DNA from: Adineta vaga | Lineage: Eukaryota > Rotifera | Length of the DNA: 64,000 nucleotides | Reading direction: 5' to 3' | NCBI GenBank assembly: GCA_021613535.1 | Contig: CP075492.1 | Span: forward strand, 19,840,001-19,904,000 | The notes under the pieces: model-generated | Database searches by the model: none | The model's input: the letters and a program-made list of their open reading frames with translations, nothing else | Told to the model about the DNA's origin: nothing | Part shown: positions 9,810-20,096 of the stretch, piece after piece | Layout of the letters: every line of letters starts with the position of its first letter | Numbering within the stretch: position 1 is the stretch's first letter | Made by a program: the position numbers and the translations under genes

Positions 9810-11955
9810 CACATGATTTCCATTGAAATCCCCGGGACACATCTAGGTATGTTCCCTTGTGAGAGCGTGCCTTGTTCTTTTTCTTAAGTACTTAAAATGT
9901 ACTGACTATTCGTTGATAGACTGATCTAGCTCATTTATTTTATTATCGAATGAACTACGATTTGAATATACCAACTGAAATTGATAAGCATTTATATAAG
10001 ACATCGAGAATACAATTGATCGTATAATTATAATGTAATGAAGTATCTACAGATATATACATCAAGTATGACAATGACAAAATTGTAAATAGAAATAAAT
10101 GTATCCCATAGAAAAATATCATGTGCATCATCTCTGTAAAACAGATACAAAACTTTTTCTTATATTTCAAGTAAATTAGATAATAAACTATATTTTAAAA
10201 GCGATTGATATATTGAAGTTTTAATATACAGGATGGTATCCTCGTTAAGAAGATCGCTGCTATCTCATACTACAGACAGGGTGTATATTGATGATTTCAT
10301 TTTATTTATTTTTCGAAACCTGCATGTAATAACTCTATAAAAATTATAATGATATTTGCATAATAAATTGTTTCTCCAGAAATTAAAAAGACAAACTATA
10401 TGTCTTTATTTTATAAAGTAAAGATAGAGTAACACCCCTATTTTTAATTATGATGTTCATTCTCGAGATTTGATGTCGACTGAACGGTATTAGTAGCAAA
10501 AGTAATGAAAAATAAATCTATCTATCAAACCAAAATCTTGTTAGAATACTTTCTTTTTACTACTTTATTTAACGCAATTGAATAAGCGATAGTTTTATAT
10601 AGTTACATTAAAGAGAGAGAGAGAACATCAAAGATCGAGGTTGTTGTACTTGTCATTCATAAAAATATTTTTATAATATAAATACTTTTTTCTATGCAGT
10701 TTCAAATCATGCACTGAGAAGATAATCGTTGTAGTAAAAGAAATCATTTATCGGAGATTATGTTTATTCTGGCAGCCATTCAGAATAATTGATATGAAGT
10801 GATCTAGACAGACAGTTTTAGAGATAAATAACAATCAAACAAATGAATTAATTGCTTCGAAGATTTTTCTGTCGGACAAAAAATATGACTAAAAGCATGT
10901 TACAATAAATTAAATCGTTAAGATGTGCTACATTGGCAAATGTTCACAATTAAACGTGAATTTTCTCATCGCAGAACATTTATTAGATTATAGATGCTAT
11001 CTATGAATTGACAAATATTATTTATAAAAGTATAGCAACATAAGCATTCTTTCATCAGTGAATAATTTGCATCATATGCTATCCACAAGCTATGTATTTT
11101 GTTTCGTACACTTTGAGAGCAAGTCGAGCAATCATTCTGATGATGTGAGTATGAGTGGAAGTGTGACGAATAATGAACATCCTCACTCACATCCTTTTAA
11201 TATTTAACATTAATTTCAGTCGTGTACTGTTAAGCACAATTGCTAACATCTAACTTTTTCTTTTCATTCTTATTTATGCTTATATTTCTAGAGCTATAAT
11301 GAAAATTGTTTTAGTTTTCTGAAATGAAAAGAAATTTAATACTTTGCGTTATTTATTTACACATGACTCATTCTTTCTACGATCATCTCAATTACTAATA
11401 AACAAAGAAAATAATTCATGCTGACAAGTCATATAAGTGTATAGAATACTATGAATAGGATAGATGATAACATGCCTCGAAAAGTATTTAAAAAAAACTT
11501 CCAGTGACGGATGAATCATCGTGATGTCTATAGAAATTTCGTTGCAATCTATTCATAAGTGATTCATTATTACTCTAGTTGTGCATTTGATGTGTCGGCA
11601 ATGAATAGAATGATGATAGAAAAAAAACTGTGAAACATGTTAGACAAAGAATTTGACCAATAAGAAGTAGATCGTTAATAAACGTCATTAGGAATATATA
11701 AAAAGGAAAAAGAAGAAACGTAGATTTTTAAGTATATAAAAAGGTTGTTTTTTATATGTAAAATGCGTTATTCTAGCCTGAAATGTTCATCAGTAGCATT
11801 ATTCAAACCTTTTTGTATCCGTTTTACGTTCACTGTTAATAATTAAATTGTCTTGCTAGGTTTTGATAATCTTTTTCACTTTTAATGAACTGATGGATAG
11901 AAACAATATTGCATAGAATTCATTATCGTTATACTTTCATTTCTTCGTAGCACTA
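9810..11955. other. AT-rich non-coding stretch
   Basis: About 2.1 kb without a supportable gene; only short random ORFs and a short (AG)n run near 10612-10624. The last few hundred bases may be the upstream region of the broken GPCR gene. Confidence 0.5.
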
Positions 11956-12695
11956 ATGATAAATAACAGTAGTAACTTATCTTCGAACAACCTTGACAAT
12001 ATACCGACTTCCAATACAAACGAATCTTCTTATGTTAGTCTTTTTTCAAGTCATTCAGTTGTTATTATCGTTCAATTATCAATATTATCTCTCACAATTG
12101 TTCTAGCTCTAGCTTACACAGCTCTCATACTACTTCGACCGACATTTCGTAATAATAAGATTAACTGGTTCACAATCAATATTTGTCTCGCAAGCTTATG
12201 CTTTGCTATTATTTTTTTACTGATGCTCGTTCGTCAATTATTGAGCATATACACTGGCTTATCTTGTAGTTTTCATATGTTTCTGACGAACATAGCTGTA
12301 TGTCAAGTCATGTATTCACATTGTGTCTGTGCTATTAGTAGATTATTCACGATTGTTTATGTACATAAACGTATCTTTCACTCAAATCGTTATCTTTGGA
12401 GTTATATTATTCTAGGATGGCTCGTCGGTATACTTGTCGCTCTACCACTCTTATCTGCCGACGAAGTTTTATGTTCTACTTCGATTCAACTATCTTCTTT
12501 CTCATATTACATGCTGCACGTCCGGATGGTCAAGTAACGCACAAACGTGATGTACTTTTAGTCAAAATAACCATCGGCACCTTTGTCGCATTCGTAATGG
12601 ATTGGATTCCTTCCTTCGTTGCCCATCTATTCGTCAGCAGTGCTTTCATTCCCACCATCGTGAACTATTGTTTGTGACTTTACCATCGATCACTG

Positions 12696-13027
12696 AGTAG
12701 CTGCCTAATTCGACTTATAATATAAATGGATTTTCATTATTATATATCTATACATCTATCAACAGATATAGATATAGATATAGATATAGATATAGATATA
12801 CACCTATAGATATGGATATATATATACCTCACCCATGTTCAGTTAGGAATATAGGAATAGAGTGGATGAGGAAGTCAGTATTACATCTGTCTAACACCCA
12901 CACCCACACCCTCAAGATGATATATATATATATGTATAAGTGAAACTATATCTATTCCTATATTCCTAACTTAACATGGGTGAGGTATATCTATCTATAA
13001 ATGAAAGTATATCTATTTCTATATTTA

Positions 13028-13058
<31 letters not shown>

Positions 13059-13120
13059 TCGAATTGATATGATGCTTGTGAGTGTCCATTTATATTATAA
13101 CTATAATTAGGCAGCTCATG
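12696..13120. mobile_element. Foldback/MITE-like element inserted in the GPCR gene
   Basis: Terminal inverted repeats of about 35 bp (12696-12730 and 13085-13120) share AGCTGCCTAATT and TTATAATATAAATGGA. The 9-bp direct repeat CGATCACTG at 12687-12695 and 13121-13129 fits a target duplication; 9 bp would suit a Mutator-like mobiliser. No coding capacity. The interior holds a (GATATA)n microsatellite (about 12764-12800), (TA)n runs near 12921 and 13029, and a second nested inverted repeat (12825-12861 against 12951-12990). Confidence 0.75.
12825..12990. repeat. Nested palindrome with telomere-like tracts
   Basis: ACCTCACCCATGTTCAGTTA and the following AGGAATATAGGAATAG are repeated inverted on the right side, as CTATTCCTATATTCCTAACT followed by TAACATGGGTGAGGT. 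The loop contains CACCCACACCCACACCCTCA. This is a palindrome inside a larger foldback element, so probably a second insertion. Confidence 0.6.
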
Positions 13121-13305
13121 CGATCACTGTGCTTTTTGATGTACTCTTGTTGATATTTACGAATCAACCAGTACGTACTTTTCTGAAACAATCCATTATT
13201 AAGATTGTCAAGGTTTAATCTTATTATGAACTAAGCTGAATATCAATCAAAAATGTTCATGTGCTGTTCCTCTATCAAGAACTTTTTGGAAGAGAACATG
13301 TTTAT

Positions 13306-13380
13306 AGGGTGTGAGGGTGAGCGTGAGTGTGGGTGATGCATTTCTCCTGGTTCTCACCCACGCCCACACCCTCACCCTCA
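13306..13380. repeat. Inverted pair of G-rich/C-rich telomere-like tracts
   Basis: A GGGTGTGAGGGTGAGCGTG-type arm (13306-13336) is followed after a short loop by its complement, CTCACCCACGCCCACACCCTCACCCTCA-like, at 13353-13380. The sequence can form a long imperfect hairpin. Similar structures recur at 14902-14957, 20041-20096 and 58811-58917. Confidence 0.6.
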
Positions 13381-13597
13381 ATAAAATATACTCAATTGCA
13401 ATCTGTTAGTCGTGGTTATGTTCATTCTTTTTTGTCTCGTTCTCCTTTCGACACTTCATTTTTCTGTTTTTTGTATTACGTTCAGTTGGTGTGCGGACGC
13501 ACCATTTCATTCGGAGAGTACGTGTTAGCGTACTCCTTCTATGTCTTTTCTCGCTCTCTCTTCTTTGTTCTTCTAATTATATAAAGTTGTGTTATTT
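13381..13597. other. Non-coding; possible LINE 5' relic
   Basis: A C/T-rich stretch with ACGTGTTAGCGTA (about 13520) resembles ACGTGTTAGCGTGT just upstream of the LINE ORF1 at about 4525. It may be a decayed LINE 5' end; the resemblance is short. Confidence 0.25.
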
Positions 13598-14061
13598 TTA
13601 TATTGAGAAATTCAAATAAACTATACGCTCGAAAGGAGCTAACAGTGTTGTTTGAACAATTTTCATGAGATCTTTCAGAGATTTTATTTTTATATTCAAA
13701 TCAATAAGATTTATGTATAAAACAGAAAGATATGTAGAGAAGCGAACTACTGTTTCAGGAATTAATATGTTAGTATCATGATGAGGTAAACTCTCGTCAG
13801 ACCATATGGTAAGACTTTTTAAATTCATTTTGAATATCCATTTGTCATATTCAGATATATTACCAATGTATAATAATGATTGAAGTTGTGGAAATGAACA
13901 ATTATCTAATAAATAAAAATAAAATCGATCAATTTCAAGTATTTGAATTGTTGAGCCAAGCCATTGTAACTCTTGTTGATTGTGACATAATGATGAAGAA
14001 AGAACAAAACAATTTCGTTCAACATAAAAATGAATTCTTTTATATTTAAAATTTTACTTGA
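13598..14061 (-). pseudogene. LRR-like protein fragment, C-terminal end
   Basis: The minus-strand frame is open from about 14061 down to a stop at 13598, about 150 residues. It contains leucine-rich-repeat-like spacing (LQWLGSTIQILEID, FPQLQSLLYIGN, MNLKSLTIWSDESLP and IDLNIKIKSLKDLM). The first ATG in frame is only at 13828, so this is the 3' part of a larger gene whose upstream exons I cannot find. It resembles the LRR half of F-box/LRR-type proteins that are numerous in rotifers, but no F-box is present. Function unassigned. Confidence 0.4.
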
Positions 14062-15019
14062 TGTTTTTCTTTCTTTTTTTTCTTCAGAATCATGCAGAGA
14101 ATGAAAGACATTTGTGTTTATTCATCATCTGTCATTTAAACTTTCAATTTTTTTGTTCTGTCAATATCGATGCAGTTGATTAGGAAATTTAGTTGAGATT
14201 GAGAATATGAGTATTAGTCATAGGACAATCTACACCCACGCTCTGAAGATGTGATAATCAAATGTTATATCAAGATAAGTCGATCCCACTAGCCTTGCTG
14301 TTCTTCTAAAAGCGTATCAACAATTTAATCTAGAATAATAATAACAATAAATGAAATGACAAGCAAACACTTTGGATATCGATTCTTTCGTTCTCAAGTA
14401 AACAGTATCCATACAGATGTTCGAAAGACACTGAAAAGAAAGAAAGAGAAAAATGTGATTTTGCAAGATGTTGAATACATTCACTGAAGATCATATCATA
14501 AATAAATATAAGATTAAATCAGAGAAATTTTCACTTTAATAATTCGAATACATTCGATAGAATGTGTTCTAAACAATTCAAATGAGTAAGAAATTGTGAA
14601 CAGAAGTCTCATTATTCTACTTATCCATGAGATATCTCAAATAAAAGCGATTCATATTTGTTTCACTCAATGAACAATACCATGGTTAACTAAGAATTGA
14701 TAGAAAAATCTTCGGACAAAATGTTGACTGTTGCGATTTCTATATACAAGCTGTTAGGGCAGATTCTTTTTTTACTCTTTCCATAGTTTATCACGTCCCA
14801 TATTTATGCTATAAGTTTCAAAATTTTCGACTGAACAATTGTTGAGAAAATAGTTAATCTCTGTGAACATGTTTTTTATGCTTTGGATACAATGAAAAAT
14901 CTTGAGGGTGTGGGTGAGGGTGTGAGAAATTTATATGTTCGCCTCATCCACACCCTAAAAATGATTTTTATTATAGAAAAGCGAAAGAAAAAAAGAATTG
15001 TCAATGTGATGCGATATGT
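14062..15019. other. Non-coding spacer with one telomere-like hairpin
   Basis: No gene recognised. At 14902-14957, TGAGGGTGTGGGTGAGGGTG faces CTCATCCACACCCTA across a short AT-rich loop. Confidence 0.5.
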
Positions 15020-15476
15020 TTACCAAACTGTACATTTGTTTATTCGACTGTTACCTTGACCAGGTTTACATCCAAATACTCGATCAAATTCAATAAAGTT
15101 TGATGTTGCCCCAATCACTCTAAAAGTTTAGATACATAGTTATTTGTATCAATAGACTTGAAAAAGGAGGCGTGTTTCACCTATACATAGATGGAGAATG
15201 AGTATCCAATTTCACTAGAATTGCTAGAACTGAATCTCGCATTTTCGAACACCACAGATGTCCAAAATTCATAAAGAATAGTTGTTCTGCTGAATATTTT
15301 TCCAGATCAGCTAGTTTCTTATCAATGTTTCGATTTTCTTGTGCCCATTTTTGATATGCCTAAGATTAATGAATATCATATGAGAACTTTATCAATAAAC
15401 ATTTTTACATAAAAAGATGCCTTCAAACCATCATTATCGGCAATATTTTCAACTTGTGTCAATACACCTTGGATTA
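15020..15476 (-). pseudogene. Neprilysin-like M13 metallopeptidase, last exons only
   Basis: Three exons join in frame: about 15476-15409, 15359-15181 and 15119-15020, with 49- and 61-bp GT-AG introns. The product runs VENIADNDGLKASF / AYQKWAQEN / YSAEQLFFMNFGHLWCS / HSPSMYR / [17 protein letters not shown] / INKCTVW, stop. This is the C-terminal end of the M13 (neprilysin/ECE) zinc peptidases: (G)ENIADNGGL carries the third zinc ligand region, and the conserved NKCxVW terminus is intact. GEN is VEN here. The catalytic HExxH exon and everything upstream are missing from the window, so this is a fragment left by rearrangement or insertion near 15476. Confidence 0.75.
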
Positions 15477-15479
15477 GGG

Positions 15480-16240
15480 GTGGCACATTTACGTTTATTT
15501 AAAATTAACGTTAACGCAAACTCAACGGATAAAGAATAACAGTTTCCATTCCGTAGATTGAAACGAAGGTCATATGGAAACAAGCGTCATATGTATCCAG
15601 GCTCATAGTCGGATCAAAGCTGAAAGCTTCAAAACAATTCAACAAACGGAGCAAAATAAATTTTCAGTGAAAAACAGATGAATGGAAAAGAGAACAGAGT
15701 GGCATAAACAGGTTTTTTATGCTATCGAAACTCGTCGGATGAATATGATCCAACCAGTAGCGCATATTAAAAAATATCTTATAACAAAAACAACTCAATC
15801 CAGTTGATACTTGCCACCAATAACCACTTGAATCTAATTTCTAACCTCAAATCACAACCTAATTTTCCCTTTGATTTACATCATCATACAGCTAAAGATA
15901 TATTGGTTTTCTTTTCTTTTCAGATATATCAAGACTACTATTCATTTCATCCATCACATCATACAAAAGATTCCCAAAAACCATAAAAAACACTTACAAT
16001 TATCATCACTTTCAACATATCTCAATACTACAAAGCAAATAAACCAATTACTAATGACCAAATTATTCTAAAAAGCATATCCACCAAAATGCACACCTCA
16101 ATCATATTAACTTCCATTCAACAACGTCATTAACACTAAAAGTATGTTCTAAGATCGTCTTCTTAATTATACTTAACCTGTGCAATAAAAAAAGCCATTT
16201 GGAAACGTCCTATAATAGGGACGAAGCCGATTATGGCAGC
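15480..16240. other. Non-coding spacer, nothing recognised
   Basis: AT-rich, with small random ORFs only. The left edge starts TAGGGGTGGCAC, reminiscent of a hAT end, but no matching right end was found. Confidence 0.4.
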
Positions 16241-16265
16241 TTATACTCACACCCTCAATAATATT

Positions 16266-17494
16266 GATTTTGTTCGAGAATTGGAAAATATCGCGCTAGT
16301 GGTCGTCTTTTACCAACAACACTATTTGTTACTGCTGATGTTACTAATCTAGATACAATGATACCTCGAGATGGAGCAATATTTACTTTACAAAAATTCT
16401 TAGAAAACTATACTAGAAATTGTCGAATTGATGGAATGACAGTTGATACTATCACAAAATTGACTCATTTAGTTTTAGATACAAATTGTCTTGTATTCGA
16501 AGATAAATATTATCTACAAATTCGTGGTGGAGCTATGAAATCACCATTTACAATGACATTAGCAAATATCTATATGTTCGAATAGGAACAATCGTTAATT
16601 GAATATCAAAACGCGCGCAATGAAATCTATGGTCGGTAAGTTACACAAAAGAAACTATTTCTAATTTATTTTCTATGCTTTTTTTCTTCATTTTTTCAAA
16701 ATAGATATATTGATGATATCTTCATGACAACGAATTCATTACGTGATCTGAATATTCCATTAAATAAAATACAGAAAAAAGATGAAAACATTCGAATTAC
16801 TCCATCAATTGTTTCGACAATGGAATTTCTTGATGTATTAGTTGAAAATAATAATTGACAATTAAGAACTTCAGTATTTCATAAACCAGCAGCAGAACCA
16901 TACATTATACCATTTTTATCAGATCATCCACGTCATGTTCATCGTAATACAATCAAAGGACAATTACTTCGAGCAGCACGTCTCTGTTCTCATGTTGAAG
17001 ATTTTGATAAAGAACAATTAAATATCGAATTTATGTTACTATAAAATGGCTATCCACCAAGACTTCTTTCTTATCATTTCAAACGATTTTTCCAAAAACA
17101 CAATGTTATGCCCATATTTGAACAACTTGACGAATCCGTTTATAAAGATTTTCATAAACAATTATTAAATCAATCAACACGAAGAGACAAACAACAACAA
17201 AACATCATGTGCAATGTTAATCGACAACGACATTCAAAGAAAAAAGAAATTCATATATGTTATACTTTTGAAACTGGCCCAATGTTGAATTTCAAAAACG
17301 AATTAAACCTCTTGTGGCAAAAACATTACAAAAATAACAATACATACATGAATAATATTGAATTAAAGGTTGGCACAAGAAGCAATAAAAACCTCAATCA
17401 ATTATTCGTCAAGAAAAAGCCACCAAAACATATGTTAATGGATCATATATTAGTACAAGCAACCATTGTCACGAACACAACTCGTCCTTCATGA
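16266..17494 (+). pseudogene. Penelope-like reverse transcriptase, three stops
   Basis: Reading across a 69-bp GT-AG intron (16636-16704) gives a PLE-type RT: LPTTLFVTADVTNL, MIPRDGA, VLDTNCLVFEDKYYLQIRGG, AMKSPFTMTLANIYM, then GR/YIDDIFMT with the catalytic YIDD spanning the splice, TMEFLDVLVEN, TSVFHKPAAEPYIIPFLSD and a C-terminal region with GTRSNKNLNQLF. In-frame stops lie at 16583-16585 (TAG, likely once TGG), 16856-16858 (TGA) and 17042-17044 (TAA). The first part before 16290 is out of frame. A retained intron inside the RT is a known peculiarity of PLEs, which can transpose with introns. Confidence 0.85.
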
Positions 17495-17937
17495 ATATCA
17501 ATAAAGACATTTGAAATCTTCAATTCACAGCAGTTCAAGTACACTAGATGTATATTATATTATAACCAAAAGACTACTTGTTTCCTTTAGAATGAAACAA
17601 AAACATTTCTACAAAAATTGCACATGAATATAAGTTCTCATAGAATAACACTACAATCGTTTTCCGTCTTCCATTTCAGATAATATTTCTCAACGGCTTC
17701 TATATGTTCTACAAAAACTAATAAATTCTACTGAACATCTCACTGATATCTATCCAGCCACATATCTACAAAACTCACTACATCAACAAAACCCGTTCAT
17801 AAACCAACCTAACAGCGAAAAACGTCTAAAATCAACAAATCATGATTTTAATTCAATATTTCAAACATATGCAACGCACCATACCAACTGCAAAAACTTT
17901 TCTAACATCGTTTAGCATATTCTACATAAAACTATCA

Positions 17938-17991
17938 TTCCTACCTGAGGATTGACCCTTGAAAAAGGTCGAAACTATATAGTCGTAGGAA
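17938..17991 (+). ncRNA. Hammerhead ribozyme motif of the Penelope-like element
   Basis: All conserved core positions are present. Stem I is TTCCTAC (17938-17944) pairing with GTAGGAA (17985-17991). Core box CTGAGGA (17945-17951) fits CUGANGA. Stem II is GACC (17954-17957) with GGTC (17967-17970). The GAAA box is 17971-17974. A short stem III, CTA...TAG, spans 17975-17982. The cleavage triplet GTC ends at 17984. The very short stem III matches the minimal hammerheads described in PLEs. Cleavage is predicted after C17984. Confidence 0.82.
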
Positions 17992-18032
17992 ATCTTCTAC
18001 ATATTACACACTCACACCCACACCCACATTCA

Positions 18033-18440
18033 TAAATGGGAAAATTGCCTAACTTCGGTCAACCTCGAAACCCTACCACAACAGTTCCCACTTCACTACG
18101 GCGACCAACAACATCTGTGAAGACTCTCCACTCACACTTCGACTTTCGACACACTTTCCACGGCATCTGTCCTTTGACGACGACATCCAATCAATATGAA
18201 TCCTCGAAAAAACATTCTCTGTAACGCAGGCATCTGAACAACCGCCGAGATTAGTCGAAACGCACCATGGCAATTAGTCACACCCACACCCTCAAGTGAA
18301 CCTCGGTTCCACACCTAATCTGCTCCCTAAAGACTAAAAGCAACCTTAATGTACAACACACTGAGTCATTTTGGTGTACCGTACGTATGTTAATGCCGTA
18401 CTTAACTTCACCTTCAGAACGGTACGTTCTGTCCATCCCT
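18033..18440. other. Spacer upstream of the NmrA-like gene
   Basis: No supportable gene. A telomere-like tract, CACACCCACACCCTCA, lies near 18279-18294. The GTACCGTACG and ACGGTACGTT palindromic bits near 18377-18426 could be regulatory. Confidence 0.4.
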
Positions 18441-18456
18441 TCTGTCAATCACGACA

Positions 18457-18464
18457 TATAAAAG
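18457..18464 (+). promoter_or_regulatory. TATA box of the NmrA-like gene
   Basis: TATAAAAG stands about 60 bp before a 5'UTR intron donor and about 240 bp before the ATG, with no competing TATA nearby. This gives a transcript start near 18490. Confidence 0.55.
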
Positions 18465-18525
18465 CGACGCACGTTTTTCTTCTCTTCTGTTGCATTCACG
18501 GCAAACATCAGAACACAGTTATAAT

Positions 18526-18662
18526 GTAAGACAACATACAAGTGACGTTTTTCAAAACGACGACAGCAACCGAAGACAAGTTGCTCAAGAATGTTTCAGT
18601 TTTGACACTAGCGTACTATAGTCAGTGAGAAAACTAACGCTTGTATTTTTTGTATGTTTCAG
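18526..18662 (+). other. 5'UTR intron of the NmrA-like gene
   Basis: The donor is AAT/GTAAGAC at 18526 and the acceptor is TTTGTATGTTTCAG/A ending at 18662, preceded by a T-rich tract. The 137-bp interval contains stops in all frames and precedes the ATG by 36 bp. Confidence 0.6.
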
Positions 18663-18698
18663 ATCGAACAAGATAAATACAATAGTGATCTTTGACTG

Positions 18699-19643
18699 AT
18701 GTCCTTGCCGAAAATCTATGTTATCACGGGTGGAACGGGTGCGCAAGGTGGAGCCACTGTCCAAGCTCTTCTTAAGACATCTTTTTCTCAGCCGATCATC
18801 ATCCGTGTACTTGTTCGCGATCCGACGTCATCGGCTGCTAAAGCCGTTGTTTCGCGTTCGTCGCAGCTGACACGAGTGGAAGTGGTGAAGGGTGACTTGA
18901 ACGATATTGACTCTTTAAAATCAGCACTCGCTGGTGCTACTGGTGTCTTTTCTGTTCAAGCAGCCGGTCCCGAAGAAGAGATCCAGGGCTCAAATCTGGT
19001 TAAAGCCGCCAAGGAATGTGGTGTACGAGTGTTTGTGCACACGAGTGTTTCAATGACTGGCAAGCATGAATCATTCCCACGGTGGAATGCTGATTGGTCC
19101 TATGCCTGGTATTGGCTATCTAAACATGCGGTAGAAGAAGCTGTTCGTAATGCTCATTTTGATTCCTTTACCATTCTTCGACCAGCCTTGATGATGGATA
19201 ATTTCAAAAAGCCCCATTGCGACTTAGTTTTTCCACAATATGCCGAACGAGGTGTAATTCTCACCATCGGTGGACTTTCAACGACTACTATTCAGTTAAT
19301 TGCTGCGGAGGATGTGGGAAAATTTGCAGCTGCTGCCTTCGCCGATCCAGTGAAGTTCAATCGTTTAGAAATCGAGTTAGCCGCTGAGTGGTTAACATTT
19401 CTTCAAATCGCTCAACAAATAAACAGCGTGACAGGCAAAAATGTCCGATCAGAAGTTGTGGCGCAAGGTGATGCACTATCCGCTGGCATACATCCACAGC
19501 TTATTGAAGGTGGAGTCTGGTGGAACGAGGTTGGCTATTCAGCAGCTGATGTAGATATTGCAAAAAGCTATGGAATACCTTTGATTTCGTTCATAGATTG
19601 GGTGCAAATGCACAAGAATGAAATCATCAGCAGCTTACCTTAA
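18699..19643 (+). CDS. NmrA-like NAD(P)-binding protein
   Basis: A 314-aa, single-exon, uninterrupted protein of the atypical short-chain dehydrogenase NmrA/HSCARG type. The N-terminus has the Rossmann glycine motif GGTGAQG at residues 11-17 (GxxGxxG), then RVLVRDPTS for the NADP phosphate side, GDLNDIDSLKSALAGATGVF and VFVHTSVS. The usual catalytic Tyr-x3-Lys is not evident (SYAWYWLSKHAVEEA is the nearest), so it may be a redox sensor rather than an enzyme, as known for NmrA and HSCARG. The length is normal for the family. It is the only clearly healthy host-type gene in the first 32 kb, is more GC-rich than its surroundings and has a TATA box and 5'UTR intron. A non-metazoan origin is possible. 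Confidence 0.88.
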   Translation: MSLPKIYVITGGTGAQGGATVQALLKTSFSQPIIIRVLVRDPTSSAAKAVVSRSSQLTRVEVVKGDLNDIDSLKSALAGATGVFSVQAAGPEEEIQGSNLVKAAKECGVRVFVHTSVSMTGKHESFPRWNADWSYAWYWLSKHAVEEAVRNAHFDSFTILRPALMMDNFKKPHCDLVFPQYAERGVILTIGGLSTTTIQLIAAEDVGKFAAAAFADPVKFNRLEIELAAEWLTFLQIAQQINSVTGKNVRSEVVAQGDALSAGIHPQLIEGGVWWNEVGYSAADVDIAKSYGIPLISFIDWVQMHKNEIISSLP

Positions 19644-20040
19644 TAGTATCCACTTATCTTGACTCTTTATTACTCACCTATTCATAGTGTTTCAGCATAG
19701 ATGTTAGCCTACAAAGCTGACTTTTCTTTTTTTAAATGACCAACTCAATTTCAAAATAAATCTTAAAACGTTCAAAGAGTGTGTATTCATTCTGAAAGTT
19801 GCCTGCTACAATTTTGATACAAGGCCTTTGAAGACTTATTTAGCCGGATATAACAATCAAATCTCAAAGAATAATACCTAGGGCATACCAAAAGTAGTGG
19901 CAGTGACACTTTTTTTTTACTCTATAACAGGCTTGGAGAAATTTTCTTTTTATACACATCGATAGAGAAAAGGAAGCTCTATCTTTCTGTACTAGTTGAT
20001 CATACTTCAACTAATACTATAATATTAAATCAAGTGGTTG
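19644..20040. other. 3' flank of the NmrA-like gene, no gene seen
   Basis: Probably includes the 3'UTR; AATAAA-like sequence near 19757 (AAAATAAATC). Nothing else recognised. Confidence 0.4.
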
Positions 20041-20096
20041 GGGGTGTGAGTGTGGGTATGAATATAATCTTCCTTCACTCACATCCACACCCTCAG
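20041..20096. repeat. Telomere-like inverted pair
   Basis: GGGGTGTGAGTGTGGGTATG faces CACTCACATCCACACCCTCA over a short AT-rich loop. Confidence 0.55.

Larger units (their letters stand above)
11956..13218 (+). pseudogene. Rhodopsin-like GPCR, frameshifted and split by an insertion
   Basis: The first frame (11956-12537) gives a short Asn/Ser-rich N-terminus with NxS/T sites, then TM1 (about residues 34-60), TM2 (71-92), TM3 (103-127, C104), SRL at 128-130 where DRY is usual, TM4 (148-166) and C173. A frameshift near 12490-12515 moves the TM5-TM6 part (HAARPDGQVTHKRDVLL, then KITIGTFVAFVMDWIPSF) into another frame, ending at 12677. The C-terminal piece, TVLFDVLLLIFTNQPVRTFL to TAA at 13216-13218, lies beyond a 425-bp foldback insertion. 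At least two lesions make it a pseudogene. Class A peptide- or orphan-receptor-like; ligand unknown. Confidence 0.75.
16241..18032 (+). mobile_element. Penelope-like retroelement, decayed, with hammerhead and telomere-like tail
   Basis: A Penelope-like (PLE) reverse transcriptase relic is followed by a non-coding 3' part, a hammerhead ribozyme core (17938-17991) and then CACTCACACCCACACCCACA at about 18009-18028, which contains two exact CCCACA units. No GIY-YIG endonuclease is visible. This fits the endonuclease-deficient, telomere-associated PLE type known from bdelloids (Athena), as far as I recall the family. A short TCACACCCTCA tract also sits at the 5' side (about 16245). Three in-frame stops show the copy is dead. 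Confidence 0.75.

Noticed and set aside
17995-18300. A chromosome end (telomere) in the window
   Set aside because: Only two or three telomere-like units occur at each tract, and unique sequence continues on both sides.
15476-18318. A second hAT element between TAGGGGTGGCAC and CCACACCTA
   Set aside because: The ends match only loosely and no 8-bp duplication is present.
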